Below are positions 1-12,201 of a DNA stretch of 64,000 nt, piece by piece. A program made the translations under genes and the position numbers. Source of the DNA: Pyronema omphalodes (lineage: Eukaryota; Ascomycota; Pezizomycetes; Pezizales; Pyronemataceae); the NCBI GenBank assembly GCA_024516155.1, contig JAJJXM010000025.1, forward strand, positions 706,184 to 770,183, given 5' to 3'. The notes beneath the pieces were generated by a model. The model saw only the letters and a program-made list of their open reading frames with translations, ran no database searches and was not told where the DNA came from. Each line of letters starts with the position of its first letter. Positions within the stretch are counted from its first letter, which is position 1.

Positions 1-1966
1 GGAATATCGTCACGGGTGCTGATATATGATGCCGGCTCAAAGGTGTCGATTCTATGCAAAAGATTCTGGCAGGAGGATAAATAGGTATCTGGATCGTCTT
101 TCTTCGATAACAGCGGTGATGAAGGGGAGCGGCATTTGAGCAGTGTCACGCAATGAATCAATTCCAACAGCTCCGCAGGGCATCCAAGGAAATTATAGGC
201 CTCCCCGTTTCTCAACACATCCAAAAACTCTGGGATTTCAGGATCGAAAACTACAGGCTCGTTGGTATCCGCAAAAGCCAAGGTGCGGCCAATAATGTCG
301 ACTAACGTAACATGGTTCATAAAAATCTGGAGCATAGCAGCGGTGGAATCAGGGAGGCTAGGCATTTTGAGACATTCCCCAATTAACCACCGAGCACCGC
401 GAAGGTGGATCTTCCATGTATCCAGGCCACCGTCGAGAGTCTCGAAGAAGATAAAGAGCATGACAACGGCAAGGGTGGCTTCAGAGAGTTGGCCTTTGCG
501 GCCAAAATTGGCGAGATCGTGAGCGAGGGAGTTTATGGAGTGCGACTTGTATGGCATGTGGATGGTCAGGGAACTTCCACATGCATTTGCGTGGTGTCGA
601 GCGGCCACAGCGAGCATGCCATTTAAGAGGGCGGGGTGGTTGGCGGCGACGGGGAGCAGGTGTCGGTAAGGGTTGTCGGTGACGCGGTCGAAGAGGACTA
701 GGTCACTTGCTACTCTTTTTTCAACTGTGGTGATATTAGCTAATATTCAGAAACGGCAAGAGGGTGACAATTACAGTAGTCCATGTAATATCTTCCTTGG
801 CTATCTAAGTTGCGGAAGATATTTGGTGAAGGGATTTTCAAGCTCAAAGTAAGTTCTCCGGGAAGTAATTTCATGTTATTATATCGCGCTGCACCCACGT
901 TTCTTTTGGTTGTAGAAATCAACGCACCGCCGGTTGCTGTTGCGGTTGTTTCGTCTTCAATATCCTCAGCATGCATAAATGGCGATCTCGGCGAGTTGAT
1001 GGAGACCGGGGTCAACGGAGTAATCTGGTTCATTGGCGACATGTTTCCCATCACAGCGGTTTGAGCCGGACTTTGGTTTATCAGGCTTCTTTGTTGCCCT
1101 TTTTCTCGTTCTTTTTTCGCTGCAATCTCGGCAGCTTTAGCTTTTGGAGTTTGAGCTGTTCTTGCGAGTGATTTTTTATTGTTATTGGGCGTAGTAGGAC
1201 TAGTTGTACTTGTATTTGTAGAATTATTTTCTGCAGGAGCGGGGAATGTTTTCCCCATCATCTTTCCCCTCGAGGCTACACCTTTATTCCATACTAATGG
1301 CTTCTTATATCCAAGACATTCTAGCTTTGTTCGATTGCATTTTGCACAACATGGAAGCTGGCGATCACATTTGACTCTGCGACGACGACAGGTGTAGCAA
1401 TCGGCATTGGAGGTAGGAGCAGGACCACCAGTGGGAGCAGGAGGAAGAGGAGGAATGGTAATTGATGGTCTAGCTTGCTGAGGGTGGATATTAAATAGCT
1501 GCGGGTGCGGCGGCAGTGGCTGGGCATGCTGCGGAGGCGGTTGCTGCAGATGCGGGCTATAGCTCTGATTCAGATGAAGGTTAGGGATGTGAGTATGATG
1601 GTAATGATTTTGGTGATATTGTTGCTGTATAGCTGCTAGCTGTCCACCAAGCTGGCCACCACGATGGTGAGTGGGAGCATACTGGTGTGGACTGGCTGTG
1701 GCAGATATAGACATAGAATGTCCCCTCCGTGGCTGTGGCGCGACGTGCGAAAGTGGCGACGGTGGTACTGTCTGGAGATGATGGCGATGGTGATGATCTC
1801 CCAACTGTCTCAGCTCTCCCAGCTGCTCGGTCAGGTCTGTTCGGGGGATTAATTGGCTGTGGCTGTGCAGGTCGGCGCGGGCGTGGGCGGGCTGCTCCCC
1901 GCGTGTCTTTGTCGATGCTGCAAAGGCGTTGGTGGTTGGTTGGCGCTTCGGATTCTCCAACGCCAT
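1..1966 (-). CDS. Zn(II)2Cys6 transcription factor with fungal-specific domain (3' end off window)
   Basis: Nuclear DNA-binding regulator, by family. Exon 1 is 775-1966, a 50-nt GT-AG intron is 725-774 (branch-like GCTAAT before CACCACAG), and exon 2 runs from 724 off the left edge. The start is the first ATG seen in this frame. Residues 1-187 are low-complexity and rich in Gln, His and Pro. The zinc cluster has six cysteines at about residues 190, 193, 200, 207, 210 and 217, in the spacing C-x2-C-x6-C-x6-C-x2-C-x6-C, with the basic stretch CRRRRVKC. Splicing joins ...YYMDY to FEKRVASDLVLFDRVT, giving about 240 further open residues (HLLPVAANHPALLNGMLAVA; LDTWKIHLRGARWLIGEC) that look like the helical Fungal_trans_2 (PF11951-type) domain. 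The target genes cannot be inferred. I am confident of the family; the splice site is predicted from frame continuity and consensus only. Confidence 0.9.
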
Positions 1967-2140
1967 ATGCGATTGGGCGCGCGGTGTCGGTAATGTGGCG
2001 GGTCTGGTAGGTAATATGGGAAATTCTGCGGGGTAACGTAATTGGGTTCTCGTGAGTGGTGAGTGCGGGTGTACGATGCGAGCAGTACTGTAGCGGGGTG
2101 GGGTTGCTGCCTGGTTCTGCTGCTGTGGTTGGCGGGAAGT

Positions 2141-2164
2141 GGGGGAGGGGGAGGGGGGGGGGGG
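2141..2164 (+). repeat. G-rich tract, potential G-quadruplex
   Basis: An almost uninterrupted run of G (GGGGGAGGGGGAGGGG and onward) lies about 175 bp upstream of the transcription factor start codon. On the coding (minus) strand it is a C tract. It could form a quadruplex or act as a promoter element; that is inference. Confidence 0.6.
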
Positions 2165-2180
2165 TGATGTGCGTCTGAAA

Positions 2181-2220
2181 GGTTATTTGTTATAGGTTAT
2201 TTGTTATAGGTTATTTGTTG
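2181..2220. repeat. 14-bp tandem repeat, about 2.9 copies
   Basis: The unit GGTTATTTGTTATA is repeated head to tail at 2181-2194 and 2195-2208, with a partial third copy to 2220. It sits in the upstream region of the transcription factor gene, next to the G tract. Confidence 0.9.
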
Positions 2221-5200
2221 GATTCCAACCTGGTAATTTGTGGTATTGTGGTATTCCAATCAGAGTATTTTCTAAATTCCAGTGGTAATTTGTGCTAATC
2301 TCGATCAGATTTTTTCGTTCGATTCAATTCGCCTCCGATTATTTGTTCAATTCCTCCCCGCTTGTTTCTTTTTGGATTTCAATCAACTCCGTTTCAGCCG
2401 TAGCTGTCGTATCGGACTTTCTTGTCACGTGCCTTTGTTGGAGTATCGGCAGTCAATCTCTCTCCTGTGCCTGAGATGTAAGGCAAGGGCGATATTTAGT
2501 GGCGCCACTTCCAGGATCGTCGGCTGAAGAATGTAATGTCTATCCCGACTGCAACTTGCGGCAATAAAATAGGCTTTCTGAATGGTCGAAAAAAGGTGGT
2601 TATTGTCTGAAGGCAAATATCGTCGATCCCGCCGCACCGCCGCTGTGATGCGAGCTACGTCGCGGGTAAATTTGGAATTTGGTGGCCAACAACCGCCAAC
2701 TACAAAAACTGCCGGCACTGGCCGCTGCGTAGCGAGTTTTGGGCGTTGCTTGCTAGCTGGCTGCACTTGTTGACAGACAGACAACGACGTCCACTTCTTC
2801 AACAAAACGCGTGCTTCTTTTCCTAACAACTTCCAACTGAAATATTATCCTCAATCTCAGCGCAATCTCAATTCATACGCGTTATTTCGTCAACTTTCGG
2901 ATTCAGAAACCAGCCGAATATGATTCGTTCAGAAATGTCTGCGGAGAGGCGGCTACTTTGTTCGTCAACAATCGAAACCACCAATGTTTCTTCTTCAAAC
3001 CCGTTAATCCAAGCAATCTTCAGTAGAAACCTGACGACAGACACTTGCCGTGCTGGAATCTGGTAGTGTGGTGTGCACCTCTAGACAAAGAGGGGAATGA
3101 AGGGGAGGGCAAAAAGAGGGTCAACCAACAAGATTCCGGATAGCTGCTGCCAAACTTTCCCGCTGTCTGGAATGAACTGATGCTGATGCCGGGCCCTGGC
3201 CAAAGAAAGCAGTGCTTGTACGAGCAAACCGCTTTTTTGTCTGGTGATATTGGACAGAAATTGTACTCCGAACTCCTGGATGTGGGAAGCAGCAGGAGAG
3301 GAGTAACAGACAGCTAGACGTTTATGATGAGTTGCTCTCGTCGTACTCTCTGTCTACGGAAAACCGGCCGAGTGTGGTGAATAAGAATCAGTGTAAGCTG
3401 GCGGATGAGGCGGTGAGTAGCAACGTAACGCTGACTTGCTATGTCTAATGTCTTCCGATGAGATGTAACGAAAGGGTCAAGGAAGAAAATTCAACAACAG
3501 ACAACTGACGACGAGGAGGTAAGGTGGTGATGATAATAATCATAATAAGGCCGTCCCAGATCTTAGCAAGAAGCGCGGTAAATACGGTCCCGCCGGCGGA
3601 AAGGCGAAAGGTCTGATTCACGCTCGGCCACCTGATGATGAATGCACTTCTTGATTGCTTGTCTTCACTATCCCCTGTCGGTAACAGATTTTGAATTTCT
3701 CCCTCCCTCCTTTTCTTGAAAATTTCTTTTTTGCTAACTTGCTTGAATTGAATCTACATTACCTGTGATGATGCGCTGGTTGGGAGGGGTGTGATGGTGC
3801 GCCGCACCCAGGCCAGCAGCGGCACGCACCAAAGAGCACCCCAGGGCCGATCTGCTTTAGCCCTTGCCCAAAATGCAAGGCTTGAAGCGAAGAGAACGTT
3901 TTGTGTTTTTACCTACCACCACGTCAACGCTGAATATGTCGACCACCCGTCCGTCCAGGTTACTCGGATACGGGATACGGGATACCTTCACTATCACCCA
4001 TGTCCCACATTATCCCTACGTTCCTACGTTCGGCCGTCTAATCTTAACTTTTCGGTACCAAGACGACTCATCACAGCACACATTCAACACTTACTTTGGT
4101 TTCATCCTGAACCAGTAATCTCAGGCGGCCGGATATCACATGGTTACCCTTTACGTCACCCGTCACCTAGATATCTATGACCTAGGATCAATACGATGAT
4201 GGGAAGAGGATGGTTTTGGCGGGAATGTTTGGCTGGCTTCCGGTGAAAATTAACTGTTCCGTAGGTGGTTCGCACATGATGCAATGATGCACGTTACAGA
4301 CTGACCAGCACTGGCCCTGAACTGATTCTGCACATAATCTGAGACTTTTTTGCTCCTTGTTCGCCACCTTGTTCGTGTCCATGGCAGCTAGGCCCTAGAA
4401 TGCGGTTATGTGTTTCGATGGACCCAAGAACCAGAACCAGAACCACTCACCGAAAGACACGACGTGGGGGAAGGGACGCGGGGAGCCAGTCCACCCTGCG
4501 AAAGAAGCGGAATAATGAGCAGGATGCAAATGCAAGTGCCGAGACAGATATCAGCGTCACATGGGTTCCGCCATTTGCATGGTGGTGGTCTGGTCTCGCA
4601 CATATCTTGACGAGTAAATATGTTGTACAGCCATGATGTTGCAGAATACCTAATCGCTATTACAGCACAGCACACTCAAATCATGGCAACGCCGAAACAA
4701 ACGAATATTTATTGAAACAGCAAAGCAATACAGCTGCAACTCATCCCATGTGCTTAGGTCTTATTCATTGACTACGCCAAGATTTGTTGCGCGCCACCTG
4801 CTACCTGCGTTTCAATTAACCACCCACATTCCTGCGATTATGAAGGAATACCGGCTTGTTGACGGATACCGCCTGAAATAAAAATCCATCTGCATGTCAG
4901 TACCGGCCATCACAGCCACTGGAGAATGGGGAAAGTCCAGACGAAGTCACGATGCAACGACAGTACAACGAACGAGATGCCTTGCTTTTGACTCGCTGGA
5001 GCCGCTGAGGGTGTTGACAGTGCTCAGGGAACTCCCCGGGTCCCGTTTGCCCTCTTGTTATGTAAGGGGAGTTTAAAGTTTGAGATAATATGCGTTAGTG
5101 TTTATATTATCGCGGACCTGAGGGGACATCCTGCGAAAGGTGCCAGAAATCTGTGGGATCTGCAATATCTTTTGAGGTGCCGCTTCATTCTGCACTTTGG

Positions 5201-7454
5201 ACCCAGGAAATCCCAGAGCAGTACAGCGCTTGACTCCGCGGTGTCCTACCTTCAATGGACGGGTCAAGCTTGGGTCGAATAGGCATGCTTGCCATGGGCT
5301 GTCACCGGCTGCTGAAGTGAACCAAAGGATTTTCCACCGATCTTCCATCTGTATGGTGAAGATTTCTATTGGGAGCTGTTCAATAGCCTGGATAACGTTC
5401 GATAATGTTTGACAACGCTCCACAACCATAAGACGTCATAATCCTTTATTGAGCACGTGGATTAAAGTTTTCCCCGCTCTTCATGCAAATGAGGGCGCTT
5501 TGCTAAGATAACAGCCTGCTCTGAATGGAGGACCTTTGAAACGCATCAGCGGTGGAGTGCTGGAAGGAGAAAAAAAAAAGCAATCATTATCCGAGAACTT
5601 AGACGACCTGTAACCAGGTGCAAATTTATCGTTCAACACTGGAAACAATGCATTTGCAAAGCTAAAAGAGCCCGATATTCTACAGCGTATTACACTTCTT
5701 TTCTCGTCAAATTGATTAACTTGGGAATTCGTGGAGACCTGAGTTATCCCATATCAACGGCAATAAGAATCAAGCGATTTTCGTACTCCGGAAAGCCCGG
5801 TCGGCTGCTTGGGAATGTTACGGCAGTTGTCACAAAATTGGCCTGTGTTTGGTAACATCTGTTCCACCCAATCATAGGAGTTTTAGAGGACCACAATACT
5901 CGGGGTGCGCCATGTGGTGGAACAAACGTCGGTTCGAGCGGTTACAGTGGACTGGGTATATTGATCAAGGACTAGTCATGAAAACCCTAGTTGCCAATAT
6001 TGTTATGCTGAATTCGGAATTAACTGCCTGGAAAGCCATTTCTGGTGCTAGGGTGGTATATTCAACAATGAAGAACAGTAGATGACTGCTTATTGCTTCA
6101 GCCGGCTTTGAGAAAGAGGATCTAGGCAACTTGCTCGCTCTGTGCAAGTGAAAATGTGTGCCGTCCGGTAGTTTCAGGAAACAAGGAATGTAATGTATCA
6201 CCCGTGGGAACCGGAGCGTCGGATTGGGAACCGCCACATGCATGGACTGTGTAATAACGTAGCCTATGGACGGCTTATGACGATTACGATCATGTGCAGG
6301 AGGCTCAGAAGAGATCAGGGAGGTTACGATTGAACACGGTACGGCAGATATATCCGGCCTCCCCGCGCCTTTGGAGCCCTGGAACACTTGCTGCTGGATG
6401 GATACCTTAGAGCTAGTTCCGCAGTTTCAACTCCGCTAGATGTCTTTGACTTCGATTTATCGAGCCATCGGAATTGATGAGAACGAATACACCAACTAGC
6501 CTCGATTCATCATAACGAGATGGTATCGTACCCAAGTCCCAACCAAAACCAACCCGATGCAGTGTTTTGGAACCACTACCGCTGCAGCTTCCCGTGAATC
6601 TTAGAGAGCCCGGGAAGCTTGTGAATCCCGTGCATCCCAAGAGGCAGGGTGGAAATACACAATTCCCATGCACACGGGTACGTACTTTAGTCTTCCCAAG
6701 TGTGCAGTTTTGTACTCATACGCATACGCATACAACCCCCCACAACACGGGGTATGATGTAGTGTAATACGGGCAGTTGCGAGGCTAATATGAAGCTTTG
6801 GGGGTTTGGGGAGCTCGGGGATCGGGTTGTGGGAGTAAGAATAGTCTACGGCGGTTATGGCGGTGTGACGGGTTATTGGTACCTTGCCACTTTGGTATGG
6901 GATGGAATGGAATGGGACGGGTTCACAAAGTAAGTTGGAATTGTGCAAACGAAAGCTCGATACCCGGCGATCCAAGTACAGGGTCTGGTCTCTTCAAAGG
7001 AGACAGCGGGATGAATATTTGGGGGCTCTCCTACGAGGCGCTGTTAAGGGTCCTTCTCTCTCTCTCTATGTCACCGCAGTCATGCAATATGATTATCAAT
7101 TATTGAAATTAATGTAGGTTGTAATTACTTACTTCTTATCATGCAATGATCGTCTCCCGTCGTGCAGAAGTTTTATTGATACCTCGCTACCTGAATACCA
7201 AGCAGAAGATTATAGACGCGCAAACGGATTAATATATATGAGCCCAATCACATTGATGATTTGACCTTTGTGGTAAAGTCTCAAGCACTCTGATTGGAGT
7301 GGTTATGAGCGAGGGGTTATGATAGGGAATTTGAACTGAAGGCTGCGGTTTGTTGTCCAAGATCTTTTGTGTTCCGAAATACGCAGGCTATATCTGCTGA
7401 TATAGGGAAAAATTAATGGCTAGAGATGCCTCGTTAGCGTTATCTAGGCGATTT

Positions 7455-7729
7455 CAATGGACGCCCCTTGAAGAAAACGGGTGTTGGTATGTTATTGACG
7501 AGAGCTTGCTTACTTTGATCAGCTAAAAAAATGGTTGAATGGACGCCTATTCATGAACGGGTGTTTGCATAGCTTGAATGATGACACGAATTTTGAAACT
7601 ATCAACTAGAATCGAACAAATGGATATTCAGAATGTAATCTACATTGACATTATGTCTTGGGGGACAATCGTCGATATGTCTGAAGAGTTGTTAATGGAC
7701 GCCTCTTCAAAATTGACGGGTGTTAACAT
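7455..7729 (+). repeat. Three dispersed copies of a ~33-bp hairpin motif
   Basis: The copies at 7455-7490, 7538-7570 and 7693-7729 share AATGGACGCC, a variable loop, then ACGGGTGTT. Within each copy ACGCC can pair with GGTGT (one G-U pair), so each could form a short hairpin as RNA. The loops differ in sequence and length while the arms are kept. The role is unknown. Confidence 0.6.
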
Positions 7730-10700
7730 TATCTTAATGCAAGTTCATCAATACCGGACCAAATAAAATGATTTCTGCACAGTTGATCTGATTAACAGAC
7801 CATGGCTTGAACTCTACTTCTATTTTTTGCATAAGCTGCCACGAGTGATCGGACTTTTAGCGAGAAATCAAGCCAGAGGAATTATTTCTTCTTCAGCCCT
7901 CATTACGTCCGCGGGTGATGAAAAATAAAAAATACCCCTGTTATTACAACGTGTGATGCCACATATATTTCTAGTCCACAAGTAATGTACCAGTAAAAGG
8001 AATGCTCATTAATGCCAGCGTACCTGTGCATTTATCAAGCAAGCAATCATCATTTCTCCGTGACGTCTACTGTGAGGCTTTATGTACTGAATCCGACTAC
8101 GCGTTGTTGGAGGCTTTGATGTATGTACGGGGTACATCATACATCATACATCATGCGTTTGCTTGCTGGTATCTATGGACCCCTAGAAGACCCTAGAAAA
8201 TTGAACCTTGCTTTAGCTGTCGATCATCGGTGTATACAGCAGAGTGAATGTCAACAAACATACAGAAACTCAAAAAGTTTACAGATCGATTGGAAACCAT
8301 CAAAAGAAGAAACAATAGAAGTCGTAGATTGGTTCAACTTGAAAATTCCATAATTAAATTTTCAGATAATAGTTTTGCCAAGAAAGGATGCGGGATTTTG
8401 ATATCATCACTGCTGAACACTCGGACATACTCGTGTCGCCTTGACAATGACTTGAGGAAGTTTTGATCGTAATACATGACATGACTATAGTTTAGGTAAA
8501 TGTGCCAAGAAGCCCACGCTTTGATGTCATTGGTTTAATATACACTAGTAAGTAAGCACGATGATCGATCTCCGGAAATTCAGAACCGACGCTACATGAT
8601 GAGGTTTATTACCCATGGTGCATCATCTACACTTGTTAGCGTCTAGTAGTTGGGCCTTACTCATCACGTTTTTTCTTTTGACACTTTGCACATCATCTGA
8701 GGGGTAGACGTTAGAATGTCAACAAACACGTTGCATGGACCATACGTGATGGCTGCAATGTGTATGTGAAGGAGTCGTAGTTATGCCAAGACATGAGTGG
8801 ACGATGTTCTGCGTTTCATTGGCTCGAAATTAGAGTCACATCTCGATTCACCTGACCGGAATACCAGAGCCGATTCAACGAGGACCAAGCGTTGAGGTTT
8901 GAGAAAATTGAGATGAGTCGATGACGTTAACACAAAATATATCTCATAATATAGTCATGGCGTTTTAGAATCAGTTAGAATACTGCGGTGTTTTCCGTCT
9001 TCTAAGGACCAGAAGGAAAGGATGATTCGGGGCTTAAAATGTATCATTGGAATACTGCCCGGTCTTCTCCGACCTCCTAGTAGTCTCGGGGGCTCCGGAA
9101 GGCTCCAAAAATGACTATGTGCATGTGGTGATACTAAAAGTCGTGGCGTACAGTGATTATTCTGTTCGTTCTGTTTGACAGGTGTAAAACAGCTAAGCCT
9201 CTAGAATTCCAGGACTCCAGAACGCCATGTGGATTCAGTGTGTTGTCTCTCAATCAAAGTATAAAATACTGTACAACAGTCCCTGTCCAGGTTATTGGTT
9301 ATGACACCGAGAAAGAGGCGGTGAGAACTGCGGAAAGGCGAACAACATCACTGTAGTACTTCATTGGAAGGATAAGGTTTCCAGCATGACGGCATGATTT
9401 TCTAAGCGAAATAAGCGTTCGTTTTGTGTAACTGTTATAGTCGAAACGTGATGAGAAGCTTTCGCACACCGGTAGTTTGCTGAAGCGAAATTGTATCTTT
9501 TTTGTTTTTGATTTTGGTTACCCGCGTGAGAACTTGTGATGAATCAGAACTTGAAACTGTCACCTCACATATAGAGTTGATGTTTTGTACTTTGTAAAAC
9601 ATATCAAATCATTTCAAAGAAAGTGGCGCACATAGACCTCTCGCGTGAAGATGTGTATGGATATATATGTGCGCAGCTACTTGGCGCTACCGGCGAAGAT
9701 GCGTAGAAGACTACGTCAGTAAAATCAATTTCGTGAGACCATGTGGCATCGGGTGCTGGCCGTAGTGTGTCTGCGGTACACCAGCATCTGGATTGCGGGT
9801 TTTTGGTGGTACTTGAGTTACCACAAGGTTTCATAGCAAAGCGAGGTTCCGAAACATTATGAGGCTGGGAGCGCAAAGTTTGGTTAGAGAATCATCAGAT
9901 TATAACTCATGATATAACTAACGTGCGAACAATAGAGAATAGATGTGGAGGATAGATTAATCCATTACAATTTCAGAATTCTTGACGCCATCCTGAGGCG
10001 TCTGATTTTGCGAGTGGTTCAAATCCAGAGACATTCTAAGCATTGACCGCGAGCTCCGGCGATAGCCTTGTACCTCGATGTATAATCTTCTCTACCGGTC
10101 CTTTTTGAAAGATTTACTTCTGTCTTACAATTCGTAATAGCGGGATGTACCAAGACAGAACTTGGTCATACGAAGAATGTCTCTAAATCACATTCCATCA
10201 CCCGTTCGAAAGAAGAATTAATGATTCCGCTGACGGCCCGGCCCGGAGCGAACGATAAACAATTCTATGATAAAACAACGTCAAACTACCATATTTAGAC
10301 TGCTCAGATCATCTATCCAAGAATCCTATACCTACGCTTTCTCGTGACATCTGCCTGGAAAGACTGACAATGGGATTTGTCCGTCTGTGTTTTTATTCCT
10401 GATCTACTCCGATTTTCACATTTTTCTAGCTAAGGCTCCTTGCTTCGAATATTTCCACGACATCAACACCGTCACATTCTAGGGGTTTTCGTACCAAATT
10501 TCAATGTCATGAACTACGGAACAGCAACGTGGACGATGATGACCTAGGGACTATACGTCCAGGCATAACTCCGGTGAAGCATATCGTCACCACACAGAAA
10601 GTAATGCTGTCAAAGTCTCAGCATGAAACTCCTGGGGCACGTTATGTAAGGGCCGGGAAAGAAAGCTAAAGGTGATGAATACAACCACCAGAGAACGAGG

Positions 10701-11570
10701 TGCAGAAAAAAACAAGAAGGGTCAGCGTGACTTACAGTGCATTTATTTAGAGCCTTCTGCCAACTTAGTTTCAACAAAGTCACGAAATTCGCTTCACGCG
10801 CTTGAAGAAATATATAGCCATCGGCTATGGAGATCCGAAAAGTGAGCTGTGTAAGGTGCATCATATTGACACGACACCGGAGCGGTGTGAAGTAGTGCAG
10901 CTACTATGAAGCAAGGGAAGTAGAAAAATAAAATATTAGGCAGAATAAAAATTTATGTATGCGTACATCTGGTGAAAACTCTAAGTAAAGCTAGAACTAA
11001 TGCAGAGGCCGCCTTGATCGAGGTACGTCTACAGAAATTGACTAAGGACAACGATAAAAACTGGGGAGGACGTAAATTTAAAACAGTAGCACCAGTAGCC
11101 TTGAATATTATTCTTTTGGAGGTAGTTAATGGTAAGGGGAGTAGCTTGTAGGAGAGAACGCCGATGGCAATATTCAATTACTCAGACAGACGGGGAGACC
11201 CTATTTATTACCTGTACTGTTTGGTATGCAGAATGCCAACGGAATACTGATATTCGAAATGTGCTATAGATAAATGACTGGTATTTTATATAATTGCTTG
11301 TCTATGAAATGGTTAATTTGGGATTCTGACTATTATGTATCGTCAACTGTCACTTGCACGATCAATAGCCATTCTTTAAATCAAGCAAAACTAAAAAGCC
11401 CCCTCTCGCACACGGAGTGAGCGAGGCCTTCCTGCATAGCTGGCTCGTTGAAATTCTAATTTGCATAGTAAAATATTCGACTGGAACATCTCTGTCCCAA
11501 CGGTCCAAAAATCGGACATGCAAAATCCCACACCTCCATCCTATTTGACTGTAGCATAACAGCCAAATAA
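7730..11570. other. Intergenic region without a supported gene
   Basis: Only short open frames without recognisable domains are present. A small tandem repeat of ACATCAT lies at 8134-8154. No transposon protein, RNA gene or spliceable coding series was found by reading both strands. Confidence 0.5.
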
Positions 11571-11667
11571 GGGTGCGTTCGGTTCCAACCGAAAACAAGG
11601 GTTTTAACCCTTTTTACCTGCGAAAATAGGCCAAAAATCTTTGTTTTCGGTCGAACCAAACGCACAC
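11571..11667. mobile_element. Short inverted-repeat element (MITE-like)
   Basis: The arm GTGCGTTCGGTTCCAACCG (from about 11573) is mirrored by CGGTCGAACCAAACGCAC (ending about 11665) with a few mismatches. They enclose about 50 bp containing AAGGGTTTTAACCCTT, itself nearly palindromic. The whole could fold as one hairpin. Size and arms fit a miniature inverted-repeat element; no convincing target duplication is visible, so the class is unknown. Confidence 0.6.
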
Positions 11668-11710
11668 TAAGACAGAAGTGAGGGAAACCATTTATTTGAC
11701 AAACTCGATA

Positions 11711-12199
11711 GCTCGAGCTAAAAACGGTACCCATATATGGGGATTAAGAATGCAAAAAGAGTCAAGAGGGGTGGGGAATGAGGGAGTTTATATTGTAGAT
11801 TTTTGAATACGGGTCAAAGGTACCGCTACTTGTACTATCAAGTACACAGAATGGGTAACGGTCGTCGGCTTTTGGATCCAACATTATGTCTTTACGGTAT
11901 TCATTATCTGCTGATACATGGTACAAGAGCCGTTAGTGAAATCTCGACTTCATTGGACGTTACTGAGTGCTCCGGTTAGCACGGCTGACATGCACTGTGT
12001 TTTTGTTTTCCCTCAATCAGACTGTATTCATGTCATAGTTGCCGTAACAGTTGGTAGAGAATAGTGTTTTATATTGTCATCGTATAACCTACCGTTAATC
12101 GAGTAATTTATAAATCTCCGGCGCCCGATAGTCGAACCACGGAACCAGACGCTTTAGCATTCTTAATCCCCAGATATGAGTACCGTTACAAGCACGGGC
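11711..12199. mobile_element. Tc1/mariner-type MITE with ~53-bp inverted termini
   Basis: The left end (11711 to about 11763, containing ACGGTACCCATATATGGGG) is repeated in inverse orientation at the right end (about 12147-12199, containing CCCCAGATATGAGTACCGT). Both share GGGGATTAAGAATGC. The dinucleotide TA flanks both ends (11709-11710 and 12200-12201), as expected for Tc1/mariner-class target duplication. The interior has no transposase frame, so this is a non-autonomous or decayed copy. Termini and TA are seen; the superfamily is inferred from the TA. Confidence 0.65.
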
Positions 12200-12201
12200 T
12201 A

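Larger units (their letters stand above)
1967..7454. other. Intergenic region without a supported gene
   Basis: This is presumably the promoter and 5' UTR region of the transcription factor, followed by non-coding DNA. Open frames here (for example 3791-4180 plus, 5073-5429 minus, 5965-6387 minus) show no domain, signal peptide or consistent composition. Apart from the G tract and the 14-bp repeat I see no clear structure. Confidence 0.5.

Noticed and set aside
3791..4180. 129-codon plus-strand frame
   Set aside because: No conserved motif, and overlapping frames have similar openness.
10010..10022. B-box-like GGTTCAAATCC
   Set aside because: No pairing ends or stems around it; not a tRNA.
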